DNA from: G965276765 sp965276765
GTDB taxonomy: Bacteria; Actinomycetota; Acidimicrobiia; Acidimicrobiales; Palsa-688
Length of the DNA stretch: 64,000 bases
Assembly (NCBI GenBank): GCA_965276765.1
Contig: OZ255627.1
Coordinates: forward strand, 496,001-560,000
Reading direction: 5' to 3'
In this document: one piece after another, positions 56,203 through 64,000 of the stretch
Position numbering within the stretch: the stretch's first letter is position 1
How the letters are laid out: each line of letters starts with the position of its first letter
Program-made: the position numbers and the translations under genes
Notes under the pieces: generated by a model
Database searches by the model: none
Told to the model about the DNA's origin: nothing
Seen by the model: only the letters and a program-made list of their open reading frames with translations

Positions 56203-57536
56203 CGTTCCTCCCAGGCGATACGCCGGCGGAGTTGCCGGGTCCGATTGGCCATGTCCGCAAGCCAGGCGTCGCCGTCGGTGGTGTGTCCGCTGCCCTGGTA
56301 GGTCCACTCGCCGACGCGGAGACCGAAACGATTGTCGGTTTCGGGGTCGGGGTGGCGGGTGAGTTGCCAGGTGTAACGGTCTTGGCGTAGGCGGGTGAGG
56401 GTGGTGGACCAGGTCCGGCCTTTGGTGAGCCAGTGGCCTCGGTAGCCGAGGGTGTGGGCCCAGTGCCGCAGGTTGAGCGTCCCGAGGGTGGGGTCGGCGC
56501 CGAGGTTCCAGGCGGTCTCGGCCATGCGTCGGAGGTGGTCGGGGATGGGGTAGTTGGACAGGTCGCCGTGGTGGAGGCGGCGGTCGAGGGCGCCGCCGGT
56601 GTCGACGCTTTTGGTGGCGTATTTAGCCAGGTAGCCGGCCACGGCCCGCCGCTCTGCACTGGGGAGCGCCACGACGGCACATTGGGGTCCCCATCGGATC
56701 GGGTCGTCGGCCCGGTGGGGGTTGGTGACCGTGACTCGGGGCAGGGTGGCGGTGATGGCGGCGGCGAGCGTTTCGGCGGCGAGCGGCCGATGGCTGGCGG
56801 CGGGGTCGAGGCGGATGAGGGCGTGGAAGTGCACGAGGCCTCGTTGTTGGTATTCGGCGACCTTGACGAAGGCGAGCGTCTGGCGTCGGGCGAGGTCTCG
56901 GGTCGTGCTGGCGGCGCTGGCGGCGAGTTGTCGTCGCCAGGCGATCGTGGTGCGCCGCCAGAGCTCGCCGGCCCGGGCGTTCCAGATCACAGCCCCCTCG
57001 GTGTCGTAGCAGTCGACGCACAGCGGCATCCCGGTAGCGGGGTCGTGGGGTTCGTGGGTGAGGCGGCAGCACCGGGGCCGGCCGTGCCGACAACGCCCCG
57101 ACGGTCGGGCCGGCTGACAGGTCGGATGCTCGGGGCCGGTGGGGGTGTGGACGGTACCGAAGCTGGGGGCGGTGAGGGTAACGAAGACGAACGGATGTTC
57201 TGTGACGGCCGGGTCGATGCCTTTGCCGCCGAGGAGCCCGGCGAGGATCAACGCCCGGGCGTCACCGCGGTACACCGTGGCGCAGGCGTGGCAGCGGGTG
57301 GCCCGCCGGGTGCCGCACGCTTTGAGCAACACCCGGTCCGGTCGGCTGGCGGTCGTGAAGGCGACGGTCTGTTCGCCGGTCGAAGGGTCGGAGGCGGTGA
57401 CTCGCCCGGCCAGGCGGACGGGGTGGGCGCAGTTCCCGGCGCCAGCAAGGGCCGCGGCCCAGGCCGGGTAGTCGTCCCGGCCTACCCGAGCGATGACCTC
57501 GTCGAGGATTCTGGAGTCGAGTTCAGGTGCCGGCAT
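56199..57536 (-). CDS. RepSA-like replication initiator
   Basis: About 445 residues from the ATG at 57536, which overlaps the tra stop by 14 bases. RepSA hallmarks: CHACATVYRGDA zinc-like pair, FVTLTAPSFGTVH, CCRLTH...CVDCYD cysteine pairs, the metal-binding QRGLVHFHALIRLD (HxH) and YLAKYATKS. These proteins start rolling-circle replication of pSAM2-like elements after excision. The reading frame is intact. Confidence 0.9.
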   Translation of the reverse strand: MPAPELDSRILDEVIARVGRDDYPAWAAALAGAGNCAHPVRLAGRVTASDPSTGEQTVAFTTASRPDRVLLKACGTRRATRCHACATVYRGDARALILAGLLGGKGIDPAVTEHPFVFVTLTAPSFGTVHTPTGPEHPTCQPARPSGRCRHGRPRCCRLTHEPHDPATGMPLCVDCYDTEGAVIWNARAGELWRRTTIAWRRQLAASAASTTRDLARRQTLAFVKVAEYQQRGLVHFHALIRLDPAASHRPLAAETLAAAITATLPRVTVTNPHRADDPIRWGPQCAVVALPSAERRAVAGYLAKYATKSVDTGGALDRRLHHGDLSNYPIPDHLRRMAETAWNLGADPTLGTLNLRHWAHTLGYRGHWLTKGRTWSTTLTRLRQDRYTWQLTRHPDPETDNRFGLRVGEWTYQGSGHTTDGDAWLADMANRTRQLRRRIAWEER

Positions 57537-58991
57537 CGTCCGGCTCCTCGCTCGTGACACCACCGCCCGCCGGGGTGCGCTCCTCAACTTGCGGTTGGGC
57601 ATCACCCGCATCGACAGTGCTGGTGCTCGCGCCCGTGTTGTTCTCGACAGCCGTTTCCGATGGTCCGGCGGCGGCCGCCGCTTGTTTGTTGATGTGGTGG
57701 CGTAGTTGGGTGGCGCGCCAGGCGAGGGTGTGGAGGTCGGGGTCGGTGAGGTGGTGGGCTCGCAGCCGGATGGGGGTGCCGGTTTCGTGGAGGAGCCAGC
57801 CGGAGCCTCGGGCGGCGGGTTTGATGGTGGCGGCGGTCACGCCGGTGGTGGCCCAGCCGGTGCCGAGGATGGTGTCGGAGGCGGCGTTGGTGGCGCAGCG
57901 CAGCGCCCAGCGGTAGCCGAAGAGGTCGCGCAGGGAGGTGGGGATGACGTCGGATGCCGGTTTTTGGGTGGCGGCGATGACGATGATCCCCGCCGCTCTG
58001 CCTCTGGAGACGAGGTCGCGGAGGGTGTCGGTGAAGGCGTCGCGGGGTTTCTTGTCGGGCCAGGTGAGGTAGTGGGCGAGCTCGTCGATGACCACGACGT
58101 GCAGCCGGCTTCCGGGCGGTTGTTTGCGGAGTCTGAGTTCGAGGAGTTCTTGGTAGCGGGCGTCCATGACGGTCTGGAGGCGACGTAAGACGTCGATGGC
58201 GTCGCCGATGGCCACGCCGGCGGTGGCAGTCGCGAGGGGGGCCCAGGCGGCGAGCTCGACCAGCTTGCCGTCGAGGAGGTACAGGTTGACGTTGGGGTCC
58301 AATGCGGCGGCGGCGACGAGCTGGGAGAGGGCGACGGATTTGCCAGAGCCGGGTTCGCCGCCGAGGAGGAGGTTGTGTTCGACCAGGCCGATCGTGACGT
58401 GGTTGCCGTCCTCGTCGAGACCGACGGGTACTGGCCACCACAGGTCACAGCGCGGCGCGCCGCTCCACGGCCAGGCGGTGGGCGCGGTTTGGAGCGGGTC
58501 GATCCGTAACGCCTGGATGGTGGCGTACGCGGCGGTGCGGGGGTGGCGGCGGACGCGGACCTCTTCGACGTCGAAGCAGGCGGCGAGGGTCTCGGCCAGG
58601 TTGGCGAGGTCGGTGACGGTGCTCCCCGCCGCGACACGCACCAAAACCGATTCGCCGGTCCAGTCCTCACCGGTACGCACCACTCTTGGCGTGGTGGGTG
58701 GCGGGCAGATGCCGGCGAGTTGGCGGGTCCAGCGCCGGTGGCGTTCCGAGTCCAAGAAGACCTTCTCGATCCGTCTCCTCCCCGCCGGGTGGGCGACACC
58801 GAGGATGTGAGGGTGGCGGCGATGGTGGCGTTGGCGGCGCCGAGCCCGATCCGGGCCGCGAGGGCGTCTCGGGCTGCGTAGAGGATGATGACGGCGACGA
58901 GTTCGATGCGCCACGCCCGCGCCCACAACAGGAGGCGGACGCAGAGCCCGGCGAGGGTGATCGGGACGATGACCGATGTGGTTTTAGGCAT
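57523..58991 (-). CDS. FtsK/SpoIIIE-type conjugative DNA translocase (TraB-like), frameshifted
   Basis: The ATG at 58991 has AGGAG 7 bases upstream and encodes two membrane helices (TLAGLCVRLLLWARAW, IELVAVIILYAARDAL) before the frame shifts near 58790. The rest reads EKVFLDSERHRRW to the end: Walker A GGEPGSGKS, Walker B LHVVVIDEL, and the FtsK signature ATQKPASDVIPTSLRDLFGY. A TraB-type protein pumps double-stranded DNA between mycelial or cell partners as a hexamer. The shift separates the anchor from the motor, so the gene is either broken or carries a sequencing indel. Confidence 0.83.
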
Positions 58992-59157
58992 AGGGGTGCT
59001 CCTGGTGGTGGGCGCGGAGGTGCCGGTAGCGGGCCTGGCCGACGGCGGCGCGCAGGGCGTAGAGGGATGCGGGGATGGCCACCCAGGCATGCGGGGTGGC
59101 GGCGGCCGCCGCCAGGGCGATGAGGCCCTTGGCGACGGCCAGACGCCGATGGGTCAT
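58984..59157 (-). CDS. Small membrane-associated AICE protein (57 aa)
   Basis: 57 residues with a hydrophobic stretch (LIALAAAAATPHAWVAIPAS) and a basic His-rich tail. The ATG shares one base with the stop of the SCO3933-like gene, and the end overlaps the tra start. It resembles the small hydrophobic Spd-type proteins of AICEs by position only. Confidence 0.6.
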   Translation of the reverse strand: MTHRRLAVAKGLIALAAAAATPHAWVAIPASLYALRAAVGQARYRHLRAHHQEHPYA

Positions 59158-59510
59158 CAGGCGGCCGCTCCCTTCTCGCCCCGACCGGCTCCCGCCGCGG
59201 GTACGGGGGTGGTGGCGGGTTCGATGCGGGCGGCGCGGTAGGCGACGCCGGAGCGTTCGCCCATCGACCACGGGATGGCGACGAGGTCCACGAGACGGAC
59301 CGGGCCGCCGGCGCTCAGGCCGGTGGGTTCGCCCGCGACCTTGAGGTTGATGACCTCGGCGCCCCCCTCGCTCATGGCCACCAGCGGCACCTGATACAGC
59401 GGGACACCGGTCTCGTCGGTCTTGGCCCTGCGGGTCTCGTAGTCGACGACCGCCTGGGCGTCGCCGGCGCAAAGAAACGCCAGGCTGGTGGTGTCAATCG
59501 GCAATCTCAT
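59157..59510 (-). CDS. SCO3933-family AICE regulatory protein
   Basis: 117 residues from the ATG at 59510. The sequence MRLPIDTTSLAFLCAGDAQ and VRLVDLVAIPWSMGERSGVA follows the SCO3933 family, a conserved small protein heading rep-tra operons in pSAM2-like elements. It is the first gene of the minus-strand operon and is divergent from the exported-protein gene across about 160 bp. Confidence 0.82.
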   Translation of the reverse strand: MRLPIDTTSLAFLCAGDAQAVVDYETRRAKTDETGVPLYQVPLVAMSEGGAEVINLKVAGEPTGLSAGGPVRLVDLVAIPWSMGERSGVAYRAARIEPATTPVPAAGAGRGEKGAAA

Positions 59511-59671
59511 CTTGTGCTCTCTTTCTCCCGCCCTTTCGGGTCGGACTTGTGGTGGCAGACCCCCCGATGGGGCCTGCCGGGTTGCCCCGCCGACCGCCGC
59601 CTCGGCGACGGCAGGAGGGGGATCTGGTTGCGCCCTGCCCTGGTCCGGCCGGGTTTGGCAGACTGGGGGCG

Positions 59672-61081
59672 GTGCGGAGGTCGGGTGGCCTTTTCGGTCG
59701 GCTGGTCGCAACGGCGGGCGCAGCGACGCTCGCCCTGACCGTCGCGCTTTCCCCGCTTGCGGCCGGAGCGCCGGTGGGGGCGGGTGGGTCGTCGGGGGCG
59801 GTCGTGCCGCTGGGCTCGCAGGTCACGTTGCCGAGGGCCGGCGTGGCGTTGCGGGCTCCGATCGACGGGCGGGTCAACGGGTACGCCTTCTCTGCCCGGG
59901 TGAGCGGCGTGGCGTTCACCCCTTCGGCGGGCTCGGGCGCCAACCGGGTCGCCGCGCCGGGCGGGGCCGAGTTGTGCGTGTTCTCCTTGTCGCTGCAGGT
60001 GCTCCAACCCGATTTCCTCAACGGCGCCGCCGAGCTCACCGAGAACCCTGCGGTCACCGTGACCGTCGGTTCCAAGACGCACCTGCCCGTACAGCTGGGA
60101 GCATTGGGCTCGGCGGTCACGGCGGTCGCCGTCCCGATGTCCGCCAAGGTGACCTTGAGCATCGGCTTTTACGGCTACTCGCAGCACTTCGATCTGCGCA
60201 CCGAGCGCCGCTTGGCCCCCGACCCGCCCGCCTTGTACCGCTCCCAGGGCCTCTACCCCTACCTCAGCGACCTCCCCACGGTGACCGGCACCCTGACCCA
60301 GTCGGCGCCAGCCGCGGCGCTGGCCGGAACGACCAACCATGTCGGGATCTCCGTCGCCTACCTGTCGTATTTCCCGCCCGACCCGGACCTGGTCCTGCCA
60401 CCGGTCGGCGACGGCGACCTGATCATCGAGCCGTCCGGCACCCAGGCCATCACCGACAACGTGTATCCCACCGCCGGCCTCCCGGCCAAGGCGGTGACAC
60501 TCAAGATGCCCGATGGGCGCACGATCAGAAGCCACGTCGTCGGCCAGAGCACCTCCAGCTACGACGACACCTCGGATCTCTTCGCCAACGGCCTCTACTA
60601 CTTCCAGGTCCTGCCGACTTCACCGCCGGCACCGTGGTCATCCACCCCACCGACCCGATAGGCGTCAACTACCTCGCGGCCGGCGGCGACGAGAAGACCG
60701 CCACCATGCGCTTGTCGGGCACCGCCGAGATCCCCGTGTCCTTCCCGGCCCCCAAACCGCTCGCCGTGCCGTCCGGTGACCGGCCCGGCACCAACCTCAT
60801 CCCCCTCATACCTCGCAACGCGGAAGGCTCGGGGCTGCCGGCGTGGGCGATCGCCTTGATCGCCATCGTTGCAGTAGCGATCGCCGGGCTGATCGTCGCT
60901 GCCCGCCGCGACCGCAGCCTCCCCGCCGGCCCCGTCACCCACCCCCTCGCCCTCACCGCCGGTGTCATCCCCCGCCTGGCCGCCGCCACCGTCGCGTTGT
61001 CCTCCCCGCCCGCCGCCCGGCGGGTCATCGGCGAGCTCCCACCCCCACCGCCACGGCCGCCAACCGCCAGCGGTCAGTCGT
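59672..61081 (+). CDS. Exported/membrane-anchored protein, frameshifted near 60613
   Basis: From the GTG at 59672 the product has a signal peptide (LVATAGAATLALTVALSPLAAG) and a beta-rich exported region of about 300 residues. The frame breaks near 60613 (YYFQVLP), and the next frame continues ADFTAGTVVIHPTDPIGVNY with a C-terminal helix WAIALIAIVAVAIAGLIVAA and a cytoplasmic Pro-rich tail. It may continue, after a second shift near 61090, into the SARP-like domain. No family was recognised for the outer part. Confidence 0.6.
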
Positions 61082-61825
61082 ATGCGACCGGGCAACCCCC
61101 ACGCCCCACAGAGCGCGGGGCCGGCGTTGGTGGTTCGGGTCCTCGGGCCCCTCGACGTCGAGGGGTTGATCTCCCGGCTGCGACGCCGCCCGGCGCGGCG
61201 GCTGCTGGTCTGTCTGGCCGTCTTCGCCGACCGGGCCCTCTCCGGCGACCAGCTGCGCAACGTGTTGGCCACCGCCGATGACACCGAGCCCTCCGCGGAG
61301 AGCCTCCGCACGTTCGCCTCTCATCTCCGCCGGGCGCTCCCCGACGGGCTCCTCCCCGCAGCAGGACCCTCCGGCGGGTACCGCCTCACCGGTAACGTCG
61401 AGGTCGACTGGGGCGTCTTCCAGGCCCTCACCAACCAGGCCGCCGCACTCCCCGCCGGCCCCGAACGCGTCGAACTCATCGACCGGGCGTTGCGGCTCGT
61501 GCGCGGGATTCCGCTCACCGGGGAAGCCTGGGCCGGGATCGACCAGACCGTCCGCCACATCGAGACCACCATCGAACGCGTTGCCGCCGACGGCGCCCAC
61601 GTCGCCCTCGGCCTGCGAGACGCCCGCCGCGCCGAGACGATCACCACCCAAGGACTCCTCGCCGCGCCCGCCTCCCCCCTGCTGTGGGAGGCGAGACTTG
61701 TTGCCGCCGCGGCCGGCTCCGGCGTCGGTCTCGAGCGGGCCTGGCACCACGCCAAAGACACCCTCGGCATCGACGCCGACCTCCTCGCCGCCACCTACCA
61801 GCGCCTGCGCGCCGGCACCTTCTAA
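61082..61825 (+). CDS. BTAD-type (SARP-like) regulatory domain protein
   Basis: About 248 residues if started at ATG 61082, which has no ribosome-binding site. The core LVVRVLGPLDVEGLISRLRR is the winged-helix part of SARPs, and VDWGVFQALTNQAAALPAGP and GEAWAGIDQTVRHIETTIER are the BTAD helical part. SARPs activate transcription at direct repeats. It probably forms the cytoplasmic end of the preceding membrane protein; a separate gene is the alternative. Confidence 0.7.
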   Translation: MRPGNPHAPQSAGPALVVRVLGPLDVEGLISRLRRRPARRLLVCLAVFADRALSGDQLRNVLATADDTEPSAESLRTFASHLRRALPDGLLPAAGPSGGYRLTGNVEVDWGVFQALTNQAAALPAGPERVELIDRALRLVRGIPLTGEAWAGIDQTVRHIETTIERVAADGAHVALGLRDARRAETITTQGLLAAPASPLLWEARLVAAAAGSGVGLERAWHHAKDTLGIDADLLAATYQRLRAGTF

Positions 61826-61926
61826 CCAGCGCAAGCAGGGCGCACTCCGGCGGGGCCTGTCGGGGTTCGAGGAGCTGTCCATGCCGCCACCATCGACGGT
61901 CCACCTCGACAAAACCCTCGACACAA

Positions 61927-62039
61927 CCGTGACACACCACAATTTTCTGGCACCCCGGGCGGTCCGGCCCGAGAGGCCTCTCGGAAGGGAAAGTCCAGGT
62001 CACAGCCGTGGCACGCCGCACGGGCGGGGTGTGTCACGG
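61927..62039. promoter_or_regulatory. Pair of 12-bp inverted sites in AICE intergenic region
   Basis: CCGTGACACACC (61927-61938) and its exact reverse complement (62028-62039) lie 89 bp apart in a 469-bp non-coding region (61826-62294). A further TTGTCACG follows the right site. A replication origin, transfer locus or regulator site is possible; no gene is seen here. Confidence 0.4.
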
Positions 62040-62294
62040 AATTGTCACGCCCCCAGCACACGATTTTGCGTGTGCCGTCAACGAGCCCACAGCCCCGGTG
62101 GTGCCGGACCGGGACCACAGCGTCAAGGGCCCTCCGCCTCCGGCTCCGGGCGCCTACGGCACGGCCCTACGGGCCGCCCTTGACCCTGCGCCCCCGGCCC
62201 GACTGGGACGCGACCACGGGGTCGAGCACAGACCGCTCGACCCGCCGAGACCAACCCGGCACCCCACCACCCAACATGCAAGGAGAGACCAGTC

Positions 62295-62478
62295 ATGACC
62301 GACCCCGCACAAGACCGAATCGCCCCGCACCCTCGACACCGACGAACTCGTTGCGGCCCACCGAGCCGGCACCGCCGGGTCCTACCCGAGCGAGGCAGCC
62401 GTCGAGCTACTCATCGCCCACGGCCACTGGCTCCGCCGCTGCGACCTCGTCGCCCTCATCGACATCGCACCGGCCTGA
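62295..62478 (+). pseudogene. Small AICE gene with frameshift near 62329
   Basis: An AAGGAGAG site precedes ATG 62295 (MTDPAQDRIAP), but sense continues in the next frame as TLDTDELVAAHRAGTAGSYP and AVELLIAHGHWLRRCDLVAL, stopping at 62478. Restoring one base gives a ~61-residue protein of unknown function. A further sense stretch, RAAELAGTGSHRPLGDLLGG, lies in another frame up to 62707 without a start codon. Confidence 0.5.
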
Positions 62479-62823
62479 GCACCGGCGAGCCGCTCGCATC
62501 CTCAAGCGAGCTTCAATCCTTCAGCGCGCCGCAGAGCTCGCCGGCACCGGCTCCCACCGGCCCCTCGGCGACCTCCTCGGCGGCCTCGACGACACCAACA
62601 CCCTCCGAGTCCTCCAAGCCGTCATCCACGCCCACACCGGCCCGCGAACCGCACCGGTGATCGTTCCGCCCGCCCGCCGACCGCGACGGGGATCCAAGCC
62701 TGCCTGACTCACCACAGCCTCCGAGCGATTTGGATGAGCCCACCGATGCTTCAACTTCCCCGCCTTTGCCGCGCCGGGCTCTGCAGCGGGATCCCCCTAC
62801 CGACCACGCGGCAGGATGGCCCT

Positions 62824-63530
62824 GTGCTCAGTTCCCTCGATCGCTGCCGCTCGCGTGCTTCGACGGCTTGGGCTCGACTGGCCGGGCTGGAGTCCCTGAC
62901 ACGCTTCCAAGTGGTTGTCCGGCCTCGGTCGGCTCTTTGTCCACCCGGTTGGGTCGGCACCTCCGCATAGAGGGCACCGTGACGGTCGCCGTGCCCCATG
63001 CCGGTCTCGCCGGCTCCTTCCACGCTGCCCTGGTGGACTGCCCCCCGTTGGCGGTGACGACCACCGAGGCCGTGGCCCCCATACCTGATGTTATCGACCT
63101 GCTGGGACCGGCGACGCTGTTCTTCGCCGCCGATGAGCCAGCGACATTGCAGGATCACCAGGTCGTTCAAGTCACCCTGAACGAAGTTGCCGGGCTGTTC
63201 GCCTCGGTGTCCTCGGCCGAGCTCGACGAGAGCGGACTTGTCGACGTGACGTCCAGCCTGTCGATCGTCAGAGATGACGACGGCTCCGTCATTGCTGCCT
63301 CCGGCTACTGCCGTTGGCCACACAACATCGCACATCTCGGCGTCCTGGTCCGTCCCGCCCATCGAAGCCGAGGAGCCGGCCGTGCGGTCGCCGCGACGGC
63401 CATCGCTCATGCGCTCGACGAGAACCTGCTGCCCCAGTGGCGGGCCCGTCCTGAGGCATCGAAAGCGATCGCTCGCGCTCTCGGCCTCGCAGAACTCGGC
63501 GCACAACTGAGCGTCCGCATCAAGGAGTAG
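62824..63530 (+). CDS. GNAT-like acetyltransferase, frameshifted near 62965
   Basis: The N-terminal portion reads from a GTG at 62824 (SRASTAWARLAGLESLTRFQ) to a TAG at 62970. The remainder, in the next frame (independent frame from 62730), carries VPHAGLAGSFHAALVDCPPL and the GNAT motif LGVLVRPAHRSRGAGRAVAA. The fold is N-acetyltransferase-like with unknown substrate. One missing or extra base near 62965 explains both frames. Confidence 0.65.
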
Positions 63531-63605
63531 CAATATCACGTTTCCCCGAAAGGAACGCTCATCGGTGCACCCAGGCCGGGGTGAGCCGAGCCGCACGAGA
63601 TTGCG

Positions 63606-63776
63606 TCAGTTCTGTCGCTGAGCCATGGCCAAGAGCGTCTCCTGCATCAGCTCGACGTAGGGGCTGGGCTCCAATAGCTGCCGTAAGTCGGTGGCGAAGT
63701 CTGCCTGGTCCGTCTCGCTGTAGCTGAGGAACGTGGCGCGGGTGCGCTCGACGGCTACCACCGTCTCAACTGGTTG
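63606..63776 (-). pseudogene. C-terminal fragment of a SAM-dependent methyltransferase
   Basis: The last ~55 residues before the stop (VERTRATFLSYSETDQADFA, ELMQETLLAMAQRQ) match the tail of class I methyltransferases acting on small molecules. Upstream sequence to the window end gives no SAM-binding motif, so the gene is truncated. Nothing else was seen in 63777-64000. Confidence 0.5.
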
Positions 63777-64000
63777 CCGTAGGCCCCTCGTGGGTTGTCT
63801 CCACGACCGGGCCGAACATGGCCGTGTCCTGAAGGGCCGACGCCCACAATGGCTGGTCCGCACACTCGACCATTCGGTGTACTTCATCCACAACCCCCGC
63901 AGCGCCGTGCGGCACTAGCCGGGCCCCTCAGCCCATGACGTCGTTAGGTCCAACGGCGCATGGCGGCTCGATGACGAGACTGAGAGTCTCCCGGTCGCCC

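Larger units (their letters stand above)
52923..62707. mobile_element. AICE-type integrative element (decaying)
   Basis: Integrase, xis, RepSA-like initiator, FtsK-like translocase, SCO3933-like regulator and small genes form the core set of actinomycete integrative and conjugative elements. The left end is the tRNA-Ser fragment. The right end is not determined; genes with AICE-like texture run to about 62.7 kb. At least five frameshifts are visible. Confidence 0.7.

Overview
The window is high-GC DNA from an actinobacterium. A WhiB iron-sulfur regulator, a RepSA-like replication initiator, an SCO6880-type conjugation protein, an SCO3933-type regulator and many GTG starts point to Actinomycetota. 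The class is uncertain; nothing here is specifically Streptomyces, and a soil or acid-associated lineage such as Acidimicrobiia is only a guess.

Layout. (1) 1-14.6 kb looks chromosomal. A tightly packed minus-strand operon (7448 to 1) encodes an S53 sedolisin protease, two zinc-ribbon/proline-rich membrane proteins, a PrsW-like membrane protein and a TIR-WD40 protein. Next come a bulb-lectin-like secreted protein, a GNAT acetyltransferase, an ArsR-type regulator with an MFS exporter, a methyltransferase and a prolyl oligopeptidase. (2) 14.6-23 kb is a scar zone: a broken zeta-toxin gene, a 5' half of tRNA-Ser(GCU), an IS110 element against a comB-like gene, an 820-residue helical orphan and a chimera of two broken transposases. 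(3) 22.9-38 kb is the transfer module of an integrative conjugative element: WhiB, NlpC/P60 hydrolase, pilin-like protein, VirB6/TrbL-like, SCO6880-like and VirB4-like proteins, and a MobF relaxase-helicase. No VirD4 coupling protein is visible, and the operon stops at the transposon scar. (4) 38-51.6 kb is a defence island: a class 2 DISARM operon (drmMII, drmE, drmA, drmB, drmC) whose cytosine methyltransferase is fused to a Vsr-type nickase domain. Divergent from it lie an HNH nuclease, a GHKL-ATPase/PD-(D/E)XK protein and an unknown gene. (5) 51.6-53 kb holds IS3 debris and a second, inverted copy of the tRNA-Ser 5' half. (6) 53.2-62.7 kb is an AICE (actinomycete integrative and conjugative element): tyrosine integrase, a DUF433/PIN toxin-antitoxin pair, xis, rep, FtsK-like tra, small genes, an exported protein and a SARP-like domain. 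Several AICE genes carry frameshifts. (7) 62.8-64 kb holds a frameshifted GNAT gene and a methyltransferase fragment.

How it fits together. Two 56-bp inverted copies of the tRNA-Ser 5' half, both ending in the anticodon loop, bracket about 37 kb containing the transfer genes and the defence island. The simplest reading is that mobile elements used this tRNA as an attachment site and delivered DISARM as cargo. The transfer genes and the DISARM operon read without interruption, whereas the AICE and the scar zones are decaying.
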